Source: Hirudinaria manillensis
Lineage: Eukaryota > Annelida > Clitellata > Hirudinida > Hirudinidae
Length of the DNA: 64,000 nt
Assembly (NCBI GenBank): GCA_034509925.1
Contig: CM067529.1
Location: 6,145,001 to 6,209,000 of the forward strand
Direction of reading: 5' to 3'
Shown here one piece after another: positions 13,854 through 25,800 of this stretch; position 1 is the stretch's first letter; the number at the start of each line of letters is the position of its first letter. The notes under the pieces were generated by a model. That model was not told where the DNA came from and made no database searches. It worked only from the letters and a program-made list of their open reading frames with translations. The translations under genes and the position numbers were made by a program.

Positions 13854-16151
13854 ATGACAAAAAGACTCTCGAAATCACCGTGTGTAGACCAAGACGAAAA
13901 TAGAAGCAAAGTTAAAAGTAGGCATCTGAGATCTGCCAAATCTTCTAAGCACAAAGATAAATCACATAACCTCATTAAAGACAATGGATCAAAATCATTA
14001 CCAACTAAAAAACTTAAACGTGCAAAGGATGATTCTGAAAAGAAATCCAAAATTGATAAAAGCATTGACATTAAAGTTGAAAGCAAGTTAAACTGCAAGA
14101 AGTCATTATTAAATCATTTCAATGACGTCCAAAATGAAGATGAGGAAGATATTCCTTTAGGGAAATTATTAGGAAAGAGAAATAATGAAAAAATTGATAA
14201 TGAAAATTCTTTAACAAAGGGTCACTCTAAGCAATCTCTTTGCGAAACTCCAAGTAGAAGGTTCCTGAGGCCAAGGAGGACTTTAAATTCAAATACTAAA
14301 ACTTCTACATTAAGTGAATCAAAATGCAATGTTGGAAATCCAGAAAAAAGCAAAGATTTAAATGCAAGTATTAAAAGTTCTACATCAAGTGATTCAAAAA
14401 GCAGTATTGAAAGTCCAGAAAAAAGCCAACAGAGTACAGTTGAATTTATTCCACAATCAGGCATCAGTGACAAGATTGATGGAGGTGCTCAAGATAGTTC
14501 AATCTCTGAGGAACTGGCAAATGATTGTCGTTATTCGGACCAGAATTCTGTTCAGTCTTGCAGCATGGACCTTCCAAAGGAGCACGTTAATATATCAATT
14601 ATAACCAAAGATCATATTGAAAATGATGATTCATTGCTTCCTTTATCTGAAAATAACCAGAAATGCACCAATGATTCAGAGTGCAAAAGTTCATCTGTTG
14701 TTCCTAATTCTGACCAAGCTGCACTGCTGCACATTGAATTATCCTCATTGGAGGACAAAACGCTTGTAATAGATAACGATGCATCTTCGTCAGTCCAATT
14801 CACTCCAACCAGAAACACAAATAACAATATTCAAAAAGATGTTTCCCCAACTATAAAGTCTGTAGATAATGCATTGCTGACACCCCTCTGCTACAATTCT
14901 CCTAGCACAGGCATTCTTCGTAAAAGAAAACTTCAAGACTCTGACTATGGTTTTTCTCCCTCTTCAAAGGTAGGAATCTTTTATTTATTTCGCTTGAGCA
15001 AGATGTATTGAGGACTCATTCAATTGAAGAATCGATCAACTCATGTCGCGTGCGCAAGATTATTCATGATGCGCTAATTATTGATGAAAGAGTCTGTGCC
15101 AAAATTTTCATTTATTTCATGTTTTAGATATCATTTCATATTATTTGCAGATCAGGAGAGTTGCTTTTTCAGAAATTGTTTCTACTGTTGAAATTCCTAA
15201 CAGACATGATCATCTAACAAAGAGAGATGTGAAAACATATAATCAAGAACAAGTAATGCCTTATTTTGTCTTGAAGTAGTCAGTCTGCCTCTTTCTGTTT
15301 ACTCATATTTATCTAATTTGTTTTTATTTATTATATCCACATAACTATTGAAACAAAGTTAAAAAGAATTCACCAATTGTATAGTTCAACAGAAACGAAG
15401 GCAATCTCGTTTCACAAAGTACAAATAAGGAAAATGGTGTGCCTGTTTTCCCAGAACTTACTAGTTCCTCATGTCCCATTGAAGTAATTTTGCCAAGAAT
15501 AAGCACATCCCCATGGTCTGATCTCAAATAATGAATCCTCAGATTCAGTTTGCATATTAACATGTCAACATTTTACTCAAGGGCAAGAGGTCTGAAGAAT
15601 TTGCTCAGCGCCAAGAATATCAAAACAGTGGGAGATCTGGCAGCCATGTCAGAACCTGAATTGGAGATGCTACCTGTACCACAGCCTAAATCACTAAGGA
15701 TCAGAGATGCATTGAAGCATTGGATGGACCACACCAACAGCAAACTCAAGAAGACAGGTAAATGGTTTGAATTTTCATCAATCATCATAAATTTGTAATT
15801 TACAAATTTTAATCCTCAGCCAAGGATTGCCACGAGGAAGCTGTTGATACGGAAGGTAGAGTTGTTGACAATCTGACGTCAAAAGAAATGCATTCTACTG
15901 AGCCAAAAGAACAAGTTTGTGGAGGAGATGATTCTCACCAGGCTATCACTATCATTCACGAAGATAACTCCAACGAAGACAAGGAACAAAATACTCTTGT
16001 CAATAGGACGTTAAAAATGTTTGAAGACCTTGATGAAGTACTGGGAAGATGCAAAGGCGAGGAACTATCCCGAACGCAATTAAAGACCATGGTCTCTATT
16101 CTAACTTCAATCCAGAATAAGGTTGCAGAACACGTAACGAACACATTGTAA
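13854..16151 (+). CDS. RIF1: RIF1 C-terminal region gene (PP1-docking motifs + RIF1 C-terminal domain, 618 aa)
   Basis: RIF1 recruits protein phosphatase 1 to chromatin and controls replication timing and DNA-break repair. Exons 13854-14969, 15151-15252, 15385-15515, 15582-15757 and 15820-16151 join in frame to 618 residues. The large first exon is a low-complexity, Ser/Lys/Asp-rich linker, as in the long RIF1 middle region. Its end and exon 2 carry a SILK-like motif (TGILRKRKL) and an RVxF motif (IRRVAFSE), the paired PP1-docking sites. Exons 3-4 carry the C-terminal domain (PIEVILPRI, then WARGLKNLL, AKNIKTVGDLAAMSEPE, LEMLPVPQPK). The last exon is helical and acidic and ends NKVAEHVTNTL. 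The N-terminal HEAT repeats are absent from this locus: upstream lies only 1.5 kb and then PSMD4. The intron 3 donor (GTCTGA) is unusual but restores the conserved W-ARGL sequence. Confidence 0.85.
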
Positions 16152-16301
16152 AGTGACGAAACTAGAGTTCCACTCCTACTAACAATCTACAAAAGCCTTC
16201 TCTTAATGAAAATTTATTTTTGAACGAAAAATTTGTAACTCTGACAAAACATAAGAGTGTTTAAACTACACAAGTCAGTGAGCGCTGGCTAATATAGCCG
16301 G

Positions 16302-16427
16302 TCATTTCTTCTTCTTCTTGTCGCCGCTCTTGGCGGTTTTCTTTTCTCCTTCGGCCTTTGCCTTTTCTGCAGCTTTTTCGGCCTTCTTGTCGTCTGCTTT
16401 AGCTCCTTCTTTCTTTTTTTGAGGCAT
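16302..16427 (-). CDS. Lysine-rich micro-ORF (41 aa), function unknown
   Basis: ATG at 16427, stop TGA at 16302. The 41-residue product starts MPQKKKEGAKADDKK and ends SGDKKKKK, almost entirely Lys, Ala, Glu and Asp. The frame stays open upstream to an ATG at 16502, but the sequence before MPQKK looks like UTR. It lies tail-to-tail with the RIF1-like gene, 150 bp beyond its stop. The composition recalls HMGN proteins or the basic N-terminus of ribosomal protein S25, but no diagnostic motif of either is present. It could be a real nuclear micro-protein, the first exon of a longer protein, or a chance ORF. Confidence 0.35.
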   Translation of the reverse strand: MPQKKKEGAKADDKKAEKAAEKAKAEGEKKTAKSGDKKKKK

Positions 16428-16509
16428 AATTCTGAAGAGATTCGGAAATCGATTCAAAGGACGCAGGCTGCTTAAGTCGTCGGTTTCAAAATGGCGAAAC
16501 AATAGATCA

Positions 16510-17560
16510 AGCGGGATTAGCGATGGCCGCTACACTTCTTGGTGTAAAATTCTAGAGTATGGTACTTCTAAATCGATGAAGCTCTTTAGTTATATTTTAA
16601 AATTATCAATGATAAAGAAATCCGCTAAATCGGCAAAATTGCAACCCACCTTCAAGCAAAGCTCGCGTGTGTCTACTGCGAACAATATTTCCAGCGAGAT
16701 ATTTAAGGAATGCCGAGCCAGGCTGATGAGGTTTTAATATGGTAATGGGTGGAGCTTTGCGCATGTTAACGGGTTTACCCACCGTCTTGTAATTTATTCT
16801 TGCTATTAAAACGTTATCTTTATTTAATTACCAATTAAAGGGTCTTAATTGCTCAATGAATAAGGAAGACTTCAGTGCGCTACCAATCCGCGAATTCTAT
16901 TTACACACGTCAAGTCATGGTCTCATCCGCCAATAAGTGCAGTTTCAGGTTTAGAAGTTTTTAATTTTTTGCTAAAAAGGAGGCAATATATTCACAGAAA
17001 TCATGAAAAAGAGCTGCTTTGAAAACAGATCAACTGCAAAGGGTACTTTTATTACGTGTTTATAAATAATAACCTAGATTGAATATTTGAAAACCTTATG
17101 CAATTTTGGAGTATTTGTTCGAATTAAATTTTGACGCATGGACCACTGTGGGAGTCCTTTCGAAAATTTTATCAACTTTGAAGATATTTTCGAACCATAT
17201 CGGATTGCCCTCGCTTACCTGGATGCACTATGAGACATCAATAATAGTTTATCCTATTGCTATAAGCGAAGCATTATTCTTGAGAAAGTGAGTTTTTCGC
17301 TGGCATCCGAACACGACCCCTCAAGCATATTGGCCTCCAAGAGTGGCTGCTCGGAGCGACTCTTGTACTGGCGTGAGTCCAGCCTTTTGGGCAAATAAAT
17401 ATCTGGACGAAGTTCCCCCCTCCTTCCCAATTCAATTTACTAACAACGCCCAAAACAAATGCTACTCGTACGAATATCGAACACAAAACTGGCACTCAGT
17501 CCATTTTCAGCATCAAAGTCAAAACAATAAATTGGATAACTTCAGAATCCGAAATTACAA
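16510..17560. other. Intergenic region, nothing recognised
   Basis: Short ORFs at 17106-17291 (+), 17274-17495 (-) and 17343-17564 (+) show no family resemblance and no splice support. No RNA gene or repeat was recognised. It holds the 5' side of the micro-ORF and the 3' side of the downstream DCST gene. Confidence 0.4.
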
Positions 17561-20500
17561 TTAATTTTGTTTATTTTTTATTTTATCTTCAATAGTTTCT
17601 CCTCCGGAAGATTCTGACCAGTCATCATTGTCTCTGCAGGCGTAGCAACGGAACTAAAAGGATAAATAACCAATGTGTCCAATGCCCACAAAGCCACACC
17701 TTAAAATGTCCACATACCATAGAGACGCTTTCGCAAGTTTTAAAATATTTTCTAACAAACACTTGCCTTAAGCTTTAATGCATTTTAACTGCCTTAAAGA
17801 TTTTTTAATATGAAATTACTAACGAACAGATGAAACTGACACTCGGAAGTAAACCAAAGAAAACCAAATCATAGAGGTCGTCGATTTTCCTTACCCCTAT
17901 ATCGACCCAACAAATGGCACAGTAGGCAGCCTTACAGAGGGATGTAGGACAATGTCTGAAAAGTTTGTTTTCATCCTCGTTGCAAATAATGCAATGTTGC
18001 TTTCCCAGGCCTAAATGACGCAACCATTCGAATCTTCCTGGGAATGCATATCTTAAGGCTAAAAAGAATCCCACAGGCATCTGTAAACAAATTAAAAAGT
18101 TATTAGAATAAAAACTGAAGACATTAGAAACACTCGGAATAAAATACTTACTGTGAATGTATTATTTTTTATGCTTCTGCGTACTTTATGCCGTGCTTGA
18201 TGGAGATATCCAATTCTTTTTCTCAGCATGTCGTTATACAAATATATAATTCGCTTTTTCTGTCTCTAATGAAAATCCAGTTAAAAAATTATTCTAACCG
18301 TTGTCATCGAAAACATCGTTCATCTAAATTCCAGTTGTATTGAACAATTGAAATCAACCTTTTTGAAAATAAATCCCGCAACGACACTTCTGTACTTTTT
18401 CAAATGAGGCTCCACGAAATAAAAAGCCATAATCACAACAAGAAAGGCATAAACCCGAAAGTATGATATGGCTGGAGTGAACATTGGCACAGGTAGGCAA
18501 ACTGTAACATTAATTAATAACATTAACACGCAATCCAGGTTAATTAAGGTTTATTAAGATCAGTCGAACCTCTGTTTGAAGTCTCGACATGTAAACTTTT
18601 CTTCTGATTGAATCCCTTGGTGAACAACTTCAGGGCCCTTGCTATGACACCGTCCCCAGCTATGGTCATTGAAAATTCATGATGGCCTAAAATTTTAAGA
18701 AACTTTCTGAAGAGAATTCAGGTCCTGGAATATAATTTGAGTGGAGACACGCGGAGGGAGAGATGCATCAGGTCACATCATCAAATTGTGCGATTTTGGT
18801 TCCTTGGAAACAGCTGGGCTGATGTCCTCATCAATGTTTGTTGATGCAAGACGTACACGTACATTTTGTAAATATGACTTAAACTTGATAGTCAACAGTC
18901 AACGCCTACCTAACAGAAGTAAATGTTGTTTAACAAAAAGTACAACTAATTAACAAATGACCTTTATGGACGTAGTCCACAGCACCGTAAAGTCTAAAAA
19001 GTTGCAGAAGAGAAGCAAAACAGTAATCGATGGCAAAAGCAATTGTAAAATACACTGTAAATGTAATAATCCACGAGAAACTCGAGGCCTGCAAACATAA
19101 AAATTTGACTGATTTGGAATTAAATAATCATAAAAAAGAATAATAATAATAATCTTAATATTAATATGAAGAAGAGAAAAGGTGAAAGAATAAAATTTAA
19201 TACGTCTATTAAAGTAGAGAAATTAACATATTTTAAACAAATGTGCACCATTTCAGTAGTCTTACAAGGATCATCAGATCCCGCTGATTGAATCTGTGAC
19301 TGAACAATTCCTTAATTTCACCCAATTCCATTTTCTTGAGGGGAAGCAAAAATCTTTTCATCTACCCAAATGATAATCCCCACAATTATTAACGCTTTAA
19401 AAACTCTGAAATACTTTAAACAAATTCTCCAGCTATACCCCAAGTAATTTACAGAATAATGTTAAAGTTCCCGTAAGATAATACATACAAATCCTATTTT
19501 TGATGCAGCACTTGAAATACCTCAAATTAAATTAAATTAATTTTAAAATTAAAAAAAAAAACTTAAACCAGAAGTTTTCGTCTGTTATCGATGTGGACAA
19601 AATAACTGGTCATGTGTCTGTTATCGAAGGTGATGTCCGTCATGAATCTGTCCAAGTAACGCTGCGACCTGCAACCAGCACGAAGCAACAAAATTGGCGA
19701 ATTCGACCATCAAAGCGAATTAATTTAATTTCACGTACTGGTACAAAACGACCACAAAGAGGAATGGAATGCATCTCATGAGAGTTTTTGAAACGAATTC
19801 AATGACGAGATTTTTGAAAGCAAACGACTGCTCGACAACGGCTTCAACCTGCTCTGCTGTCACCATCATCACAGATTCGTCTTCGTCTTTTTCTGGAACC
19901 TTCAACGAAGATCCCCATGCAAACGTATTTTCCATAGTTTTTAAAGTTCAACGATATGATTTTTTTGGCTTAAATTGAAATAAGAATTAGCTGAAACCAC
20001 CTCGTATTGGAACTTGGCATCAAATTTGTTAAAAAATTCGTCCACCATTTTTCTCAGCCTCAATATCTTTTCAGCATATTCATCACCGATTTCCTCTTTA
20101 CCAATATCTCCGCAGTCATATCCTAGATATCGTCCTGGCACTGCAAGGCATAGAAGCAATAAAATGATTGTTTTTTTTTAAATCTTTTGTTATCGAAACT
20201 TGACTCACTTTCAGAGACATAACATCTTTCTGAAGGTAATATTATAAAACACACCCAGAAGAAAATACATAAAACTACGCAGCAGATAAAAACTAGTTGA
20301 TTCCATAACTCCACACACTTTTCTTGTGCCCAATCGATCATCGCTGGTTGTAAACAAACAAATGAATCCATGTTAACAAATATATACACATTGTGCAAAT
20401 AACGATGCATAACGCATAAAGAAATCAGAACATCACATTTTGTAAAAGCTTGAGCACAGAATAATCAGCAGATTTTCGAATGAAACCGATATGAAACCGA

Positions 20501-22283
20501 TATCTGCCTTCCACACAAGGATAAAAACTCACGTAATCCCCAAAATAAACATGTCTGTATCAATCTAAGTAATTATTTTAATATTTGTTTAACCAATCAA
20601 ACCTTGACATTTAATCCTGACAACTTGAAAGTATGCTTCAACTTTTTCCTTCACAAAATGTTTCATGCGGGAAGCCTCATACATCTGAGTCTCAGATTCA
20701 AAGACCTCTTCCAAATTCACTTCAGAATCTTGGTACCTGTTGGATATTTCTATCCTGGCATTCCTGGTTCCTTCCAGTTCCGGGTAAATCATCTGAAGTA
20801 AATGTTTTTCTGAGTGTAATTGCTCAAATACTCTAATTACCATCAAAAATCTCCTCAAGTTTGAGAATTTAAGTTAAAATTCTAATGATTAATGTCCGTC
20901 AAGATGGAATCACCAACAAAATTTCGAAGTGGAACGAAGATAAAACCTCCCTGAAGGTGCAAACATATCAAGAAAAGCCGTAAAGATGAAAGCAAATAAT
21001 AAAAATTTAATTACATCGCCAAGAAGCTAAGAATTACGGCGTTAAGAAATAAAATACTTACAGAGTCGAGGAAGGCTTTTATTTGATCCCCAAGTTTTGA
21101 GACTTCACTCAAAAATTCATCCTGATTTTGCTGAAGTAAACATAAGATGGCAATTCTGTATCATCAATGTAAAGATAAACGAGGATAGCGATAAAATACC
21201 ACAAGATTTATCAAAATGTCCAATAGTGGCACCAAGGTGACAGTAAGAGAAATCTTTGTTTGATTTTTAACCAAGTGGAAACCACACAAAAAAGCTCTAA
21301 AAACTTCATGTCCATTTGAAATCATTGTGCCAAGGGGGCCTGGAAAGGTAATAACTGTCACTGTGCCAAACGAGAATAAAATTGTTTTCGATTGAAATCA
21401 TTAATTACATTCATTTGTACTATTACTCCAAAAATACTAAAACTTTCTTGAGTTTCTGACCTGTGATGAGAATGGAAAGAAGGATTGCATAGAGATAAAA
21501 CCTTCCACTGCTCCCAAACATAGTCGGTATAAGAAGAAATGTGATACACCTCATTCCAGCAGACCAAGCAAAGGCGAGAGCATAAAATATTATAAAGCCA
21601 AGTGCAAACTGCATTCTTAGGTCCATAGGTTCAACCTCAAGTTGACTCAGAACTGTGTAATAAAGGACTGAAACGATATTAATATTGGTTCTCATTTCCA
21701 AATTAATTTCAATGGATCTTCATCTACAAAGAGCCAAGCTCCAATTATTTGAATTTATTTTTAAAATAATTGAAGAGAACCAAATGCAGCCACTACTCCA
21801 AAGGGAAATCCAAAGATAAACTTGAGGATTACAAATTCATCTGCATCACTCGTGAGAAACCTTTTTATGAATGACATTTTGTCGAGTTCAGCTTTCTCTA
21901 CAAAAGTATGATCAAACCAAAAGTAACTTCAAAAGCAACATAAAATAAGGAAAACGTTTTCTATGCATCTGATCCGTTCGCAAACTAGATAAAGTAGCAA
22001 ACCAATTGCAAACGCCTAAATATTTTTTATTCATCTCAGAATATATTATAAAATTTATTAAATAATTACTCTGCTGCCACCGTTTCTGAAGCCATCTCAT
22101 TTTAGCACCATGAATATCCTCATCATTTCCTCGAAACAAATATTTTCTCTCCTCTTCCTTATTCCTTTCGTACTCTTCCTGAAAGATTAAAGATTTCTTG
22201 CCTGAATACGACCAGGAAATTATTTAAATAATATCTACCCATAACTCATCTTCGTCATTTTTATGAGCTTCCAGCTCCACCAT
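17561..22283 (-). CDS. DC-STAMP domain-containing protein (DCST1/DCST2-type), gene A
   Basis: Multi-pass membrane protein of the family that includes DCST1/DCST2, nematode SPE-42/SPE-49 and fly Sneaky, sperm proteins needed for fertilisation. Start ATG at 22283 (MVELEAHKNDEDELW), then exons at about 22078-22179 and 21769-21905 (KRFLTSDADEFVILKFIFG), a transmembrane exon 21466-21670 (AGMRCITFLLIPTMFGSSGR), 21135-21345 (GPLGTMISNG and following), a loop exon at about 20600-20840 (MIYPELEGTRNARIEISN), 20100-20400 (TM, CCVVLCIFFWVCFIILP), 19720-19935, about 19000-19090 (FTVYFTIAFAIDYCFA), 18570-18690 (AGDGVIARALKVFTKGFN), 18320-18500 (TM), 17893-18080 and 17561-17653. The C-terminus is a C4-C4 RING-like finger (CIICNEDEN, CAICWVDIGFRCYACRDND). 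Exon edges are approximate; the order is secure. It lies directly downstream of paralogue B on the same strand. Confidence 0.85.
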
Positions 22284-22822
22284 CGTTGGACCTCTAGAAT
22301 CTTTATTTTTCAATTAATATTCAGAAAAATTAATATTTGCTTGAAATCGCAAGGTCTTAAATCGAATTATTGGCTCGCCATCTTACGAAATTACGCCACC
22401 GTTCCCCGCTGTCTGAAAACGTCAAAACGTTTTGGAAACCGTTGTCGATGCAAAAGTTTAACTTAAGTAAGCAAAAAAATAATTAAAAATTTTATGTACT
22501 GAAAAAATTAAATATTCTTTCTAGAGTGATTTTTTTTTACCCTTCTTACATCTGTCCATTGTGAAGCATTAGAGATAAATCACTTGAGAAGCAGATCGAC
22601 GGGTATAACATTTAAGGTTAATTATGTAATAATAATTCGACTTCTGAAAAATATTATTTGCCGCAACTTAAATAACTTCAAGTGTCTTTCCAACTTTTTT
22701 ATACTCCAAAATCGTAACAGTTGGGTTTGACATCTCGCCAACCCAACGATAAGTTCTCATAAAGTATTTCCTATAAATTCCTTCTGAAAGTACTGTGGAG
22801 TAATAATTAAATATAACTTAAA
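22284..22822. other. Spacer between the tandem DCST genes
   Basis: 540 bp of AT-rich sequence between the stop codon of gene B and the start codon of gene A. It should hold the gene B 3' UTR and the gene A promoter if they are transcribed separately. A plus-strand ORF at 22263-22466 overlaps the gene A start and looks like a shadow. Confidence 0.5.
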
Positions 22823-25800
22823 TCAAATCAGTTTGGGGCCGCTTCTATTTCTAAGTTTGAGATTGCGAATTCTCCAATCGTCGATGACATTATAAGACTT
22901 GAGATTGCTTCGTTGGTTCATGTAGGACCAATCAGGATTCTGTTGACCTGGTTCTCCACTGTTCAACATGTTGCTCAGTTTCACAATTTGTCTTTTGTCC
23001 TCCATGACATCTTCGTCACTAGAATCCCTGGAGGAAAATATTAAGTTTGCGAATAGTTGGTGTTACGAAAAGATCATTAGACGTAAGTTTTTCGTTACTG
23101 ATTTGATTAATAATTTCAAATGTTGTTCAATAACGACCTAAAATTTACTCGTTACTTGAACTTTTATGTAATTCTCGAAAGCCGTAACTTTTTTCTACAC
23201 CGGTAATTTCAACATAAAATCAAACTGGAACGAAATTCTCACATTTCTTCACTGACATCTTCATCATCGTAAGTTATGAGTCGGTAACAAAGAGCACAGA
23301 TTTTGTTAGCTTCATTGAAACATGCTTCGCAATATAAACCTGTAACCAATACATGTTCATTAAGCTTTCTCATTTCAGAGGTCAGAAATCACCTGTGCAT
23401 TCGTAATTGCTGCATTTGTAAAAGTGTGGATCCTGCGGTTTGCCGTTGATGCCGCACATCAAACAATAAAGGCTTTCATATCCAAGACAGTTCAGAAGAT
23501 CATCAAACAAACTGAATCTGAAATATTAAAAGAAAGGTAGTTAATATAAGCTGCACAAAGTGAGTTTATTTAAAATAGATATTAGATTGATAAAACGTTA
23601 AAAGTCAAGCCTGGCTGCCAGTTTCTCGAGCAGTGAAGGCTGTCTAACTCTTCTTTCGCTGGAATAAGCAACTCTATCGAAATCCATTTTAAGGAGTGGA
23701 ATACGTCTCCTAAGAATATTGTTGTAAAGCCAAATAGCTCTTTGCAGCTTTCTTTTGGGAAAAAATATATCGCAGAGCCTCAATCTCAATCGATGTAGAT
23801 ATGGCTTCAGCACAATCGAAGCATACACAAAGCCGTATACAATACCTAAAACAAATAATAAACTCGTTTACTTCTTCCCGTAGGTCTGTTTGGTAGTAAA
23901 AAAAAGGTAAGTAATAACTGATTCTCAGAAGATCTTTTAGAGTGAACTCGTATGGTTTTGTGGTGCAACCTGCTAACAAATTCTTATCACTTTTGACTTC
24001 GGTGAAAGATTTCAAGAGATCCCTGTACAATTCAACGAAGACACCTTTACCTTCTACGCGAACAGATAAGGCTGTAAAGGTTTTAAACTATTTAAACAGA
24101 TTTATATTACTATATTATAATATTCACATGGTAATTTAGAGTCAAAAGGCAACGATTTCAAATTCCGATTCCAAAGGACTCACCATAACTGATCATCTTA
24201 ACGTGGACCATGTGCTCGTGATAAACTTGTACTATTTTCCACATGCTGTAGTCCACCAAGAAGATAATAAGCGTCACAATGAGTAGTAGATTCACACCCA
24301 TAACCATTGACAACATACCCTTCTTTTCTTTTTGCGACAGTCTGCCACCTTAAAGTTCCAACGACAACTATTTATATCGAAATTCACTTTTAGAAATTCA
24401 TTCACAATCACAGAATCATTAAAATAGATAACCGTTTACTTGCTTTTTAGTTGCTTAATTAAACATGTAGTTAAACTTCTACTTCTACATGTAGTACATG
24501 TTTAACAACGAAGTAGCTCGAATTTTATTCAGCCAGAGATTCAAAATTCAGCCTTAAAAATTGTTAATACCCCAACCCTTAGCAACAAAAAATAAAATCC
24601 ATCCAATTTTTGTTTGTTTGTGGCATCCTGTTATTATTTGGACACTGAAGAACTCGTATGAAAATCTTTTGTGGCTCTTCAACTAAATTAACTCGATTAA
24701 ATTTTAATGGTTCTTCGTTGGATTGTCCATACTTGTAAGGACCTCAGAATATATGAACTCATTTTACCTTTTTGAATATGTGATCTTTGTGCACAGAATT
24801 TATTTAATAATTGTTTAAAACATGAAATTTAGTTAAGAGATCTTGTTTGACGATCTCAAAAATTACAAAATGGCTATTTCCTCTTACGTTGTAATAACTT
24901 GAAAAGTGTTATTTTTTTTTATTATTATTTTGAAAATTTGATTTTAGCGAAATTAATGTTTTCGCGTAATTATTGAAGCTTTTTTCGAGCCATTCTATTT
25001 AGCCAACTATATTCGCTAAATGTATTGGAAAATAATTATAATTTTACAGTTTTAATAAACTCACCGGCAATTCCGTATAATTGAAGCTCGGAATATCGAA
25101 GAGGAAATATTGTGGGCCTCTTTCTCAGTTTCCTCCTCTGATCAATATCCATCAAGGATTCATTGACAATTACGTTATCAAATTTGTCAAAGTAATAATA
25201 TTGGTAAATGTACCACAATGCACTGTCGAAAGGCATGTGGATACATTAGACAATGAAGAGGCAAAATCCAAATTTATGTTTAGAATTAAAAAATGCAAAA
25301 TACCTACTCGACACAAATGAAAAAGACAAAAAAATAAACGAGATATATGGTAAGACCAATGTATGTTTCGACCAAGTGGACAACGCCATAATAAGCCTCC
25401 TGAAATATTTTCCCAGCCACATTTAAATAGGATTTCGACTGTATGGTTTTATATTTGACGCTCCAATATATTTGTATCTTAAAATCGGCACCAGCAATTA
25501 TAGAAGCAAACGTCCCCATAGCATTCACTGCAAACATTCAATAGTTCAGTTTTTTGGAGAAGCAAAGCAAAAGCCAGTATTAATTACTCGCCAAGGTGGC
25601 CCACCACTTGAACAGCAAGCTAAATATCGAAGGAGCATAGCAGAGGACGAATCTACCAACTGTGGAACGCCAATCCAAATCTTAACAGATGACTAACAGA
25701 ATCTTAAGCTCGATTAATTTTTCGTTACTCACGGCAAAATGCAATGCACACCACATCAAATATCATGAGAGGGGCGCACAGAATAACAAATGACACGGGT

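Noticed and set aside
13826..14827. Minus-strand ORFs opposite the RIF1 exon (90, 83 and 71 aa)
   Set aside because: Antisense shadows of a Ser/Lys-rich exon; no family features.
16302..16427. HMGN or ribosomal protein S25 assignment for the micro-ORF
   Set aside because: Composition is similar but the HMGN nucleosome-binding RRSARLSA core and the S25 domain are absent.
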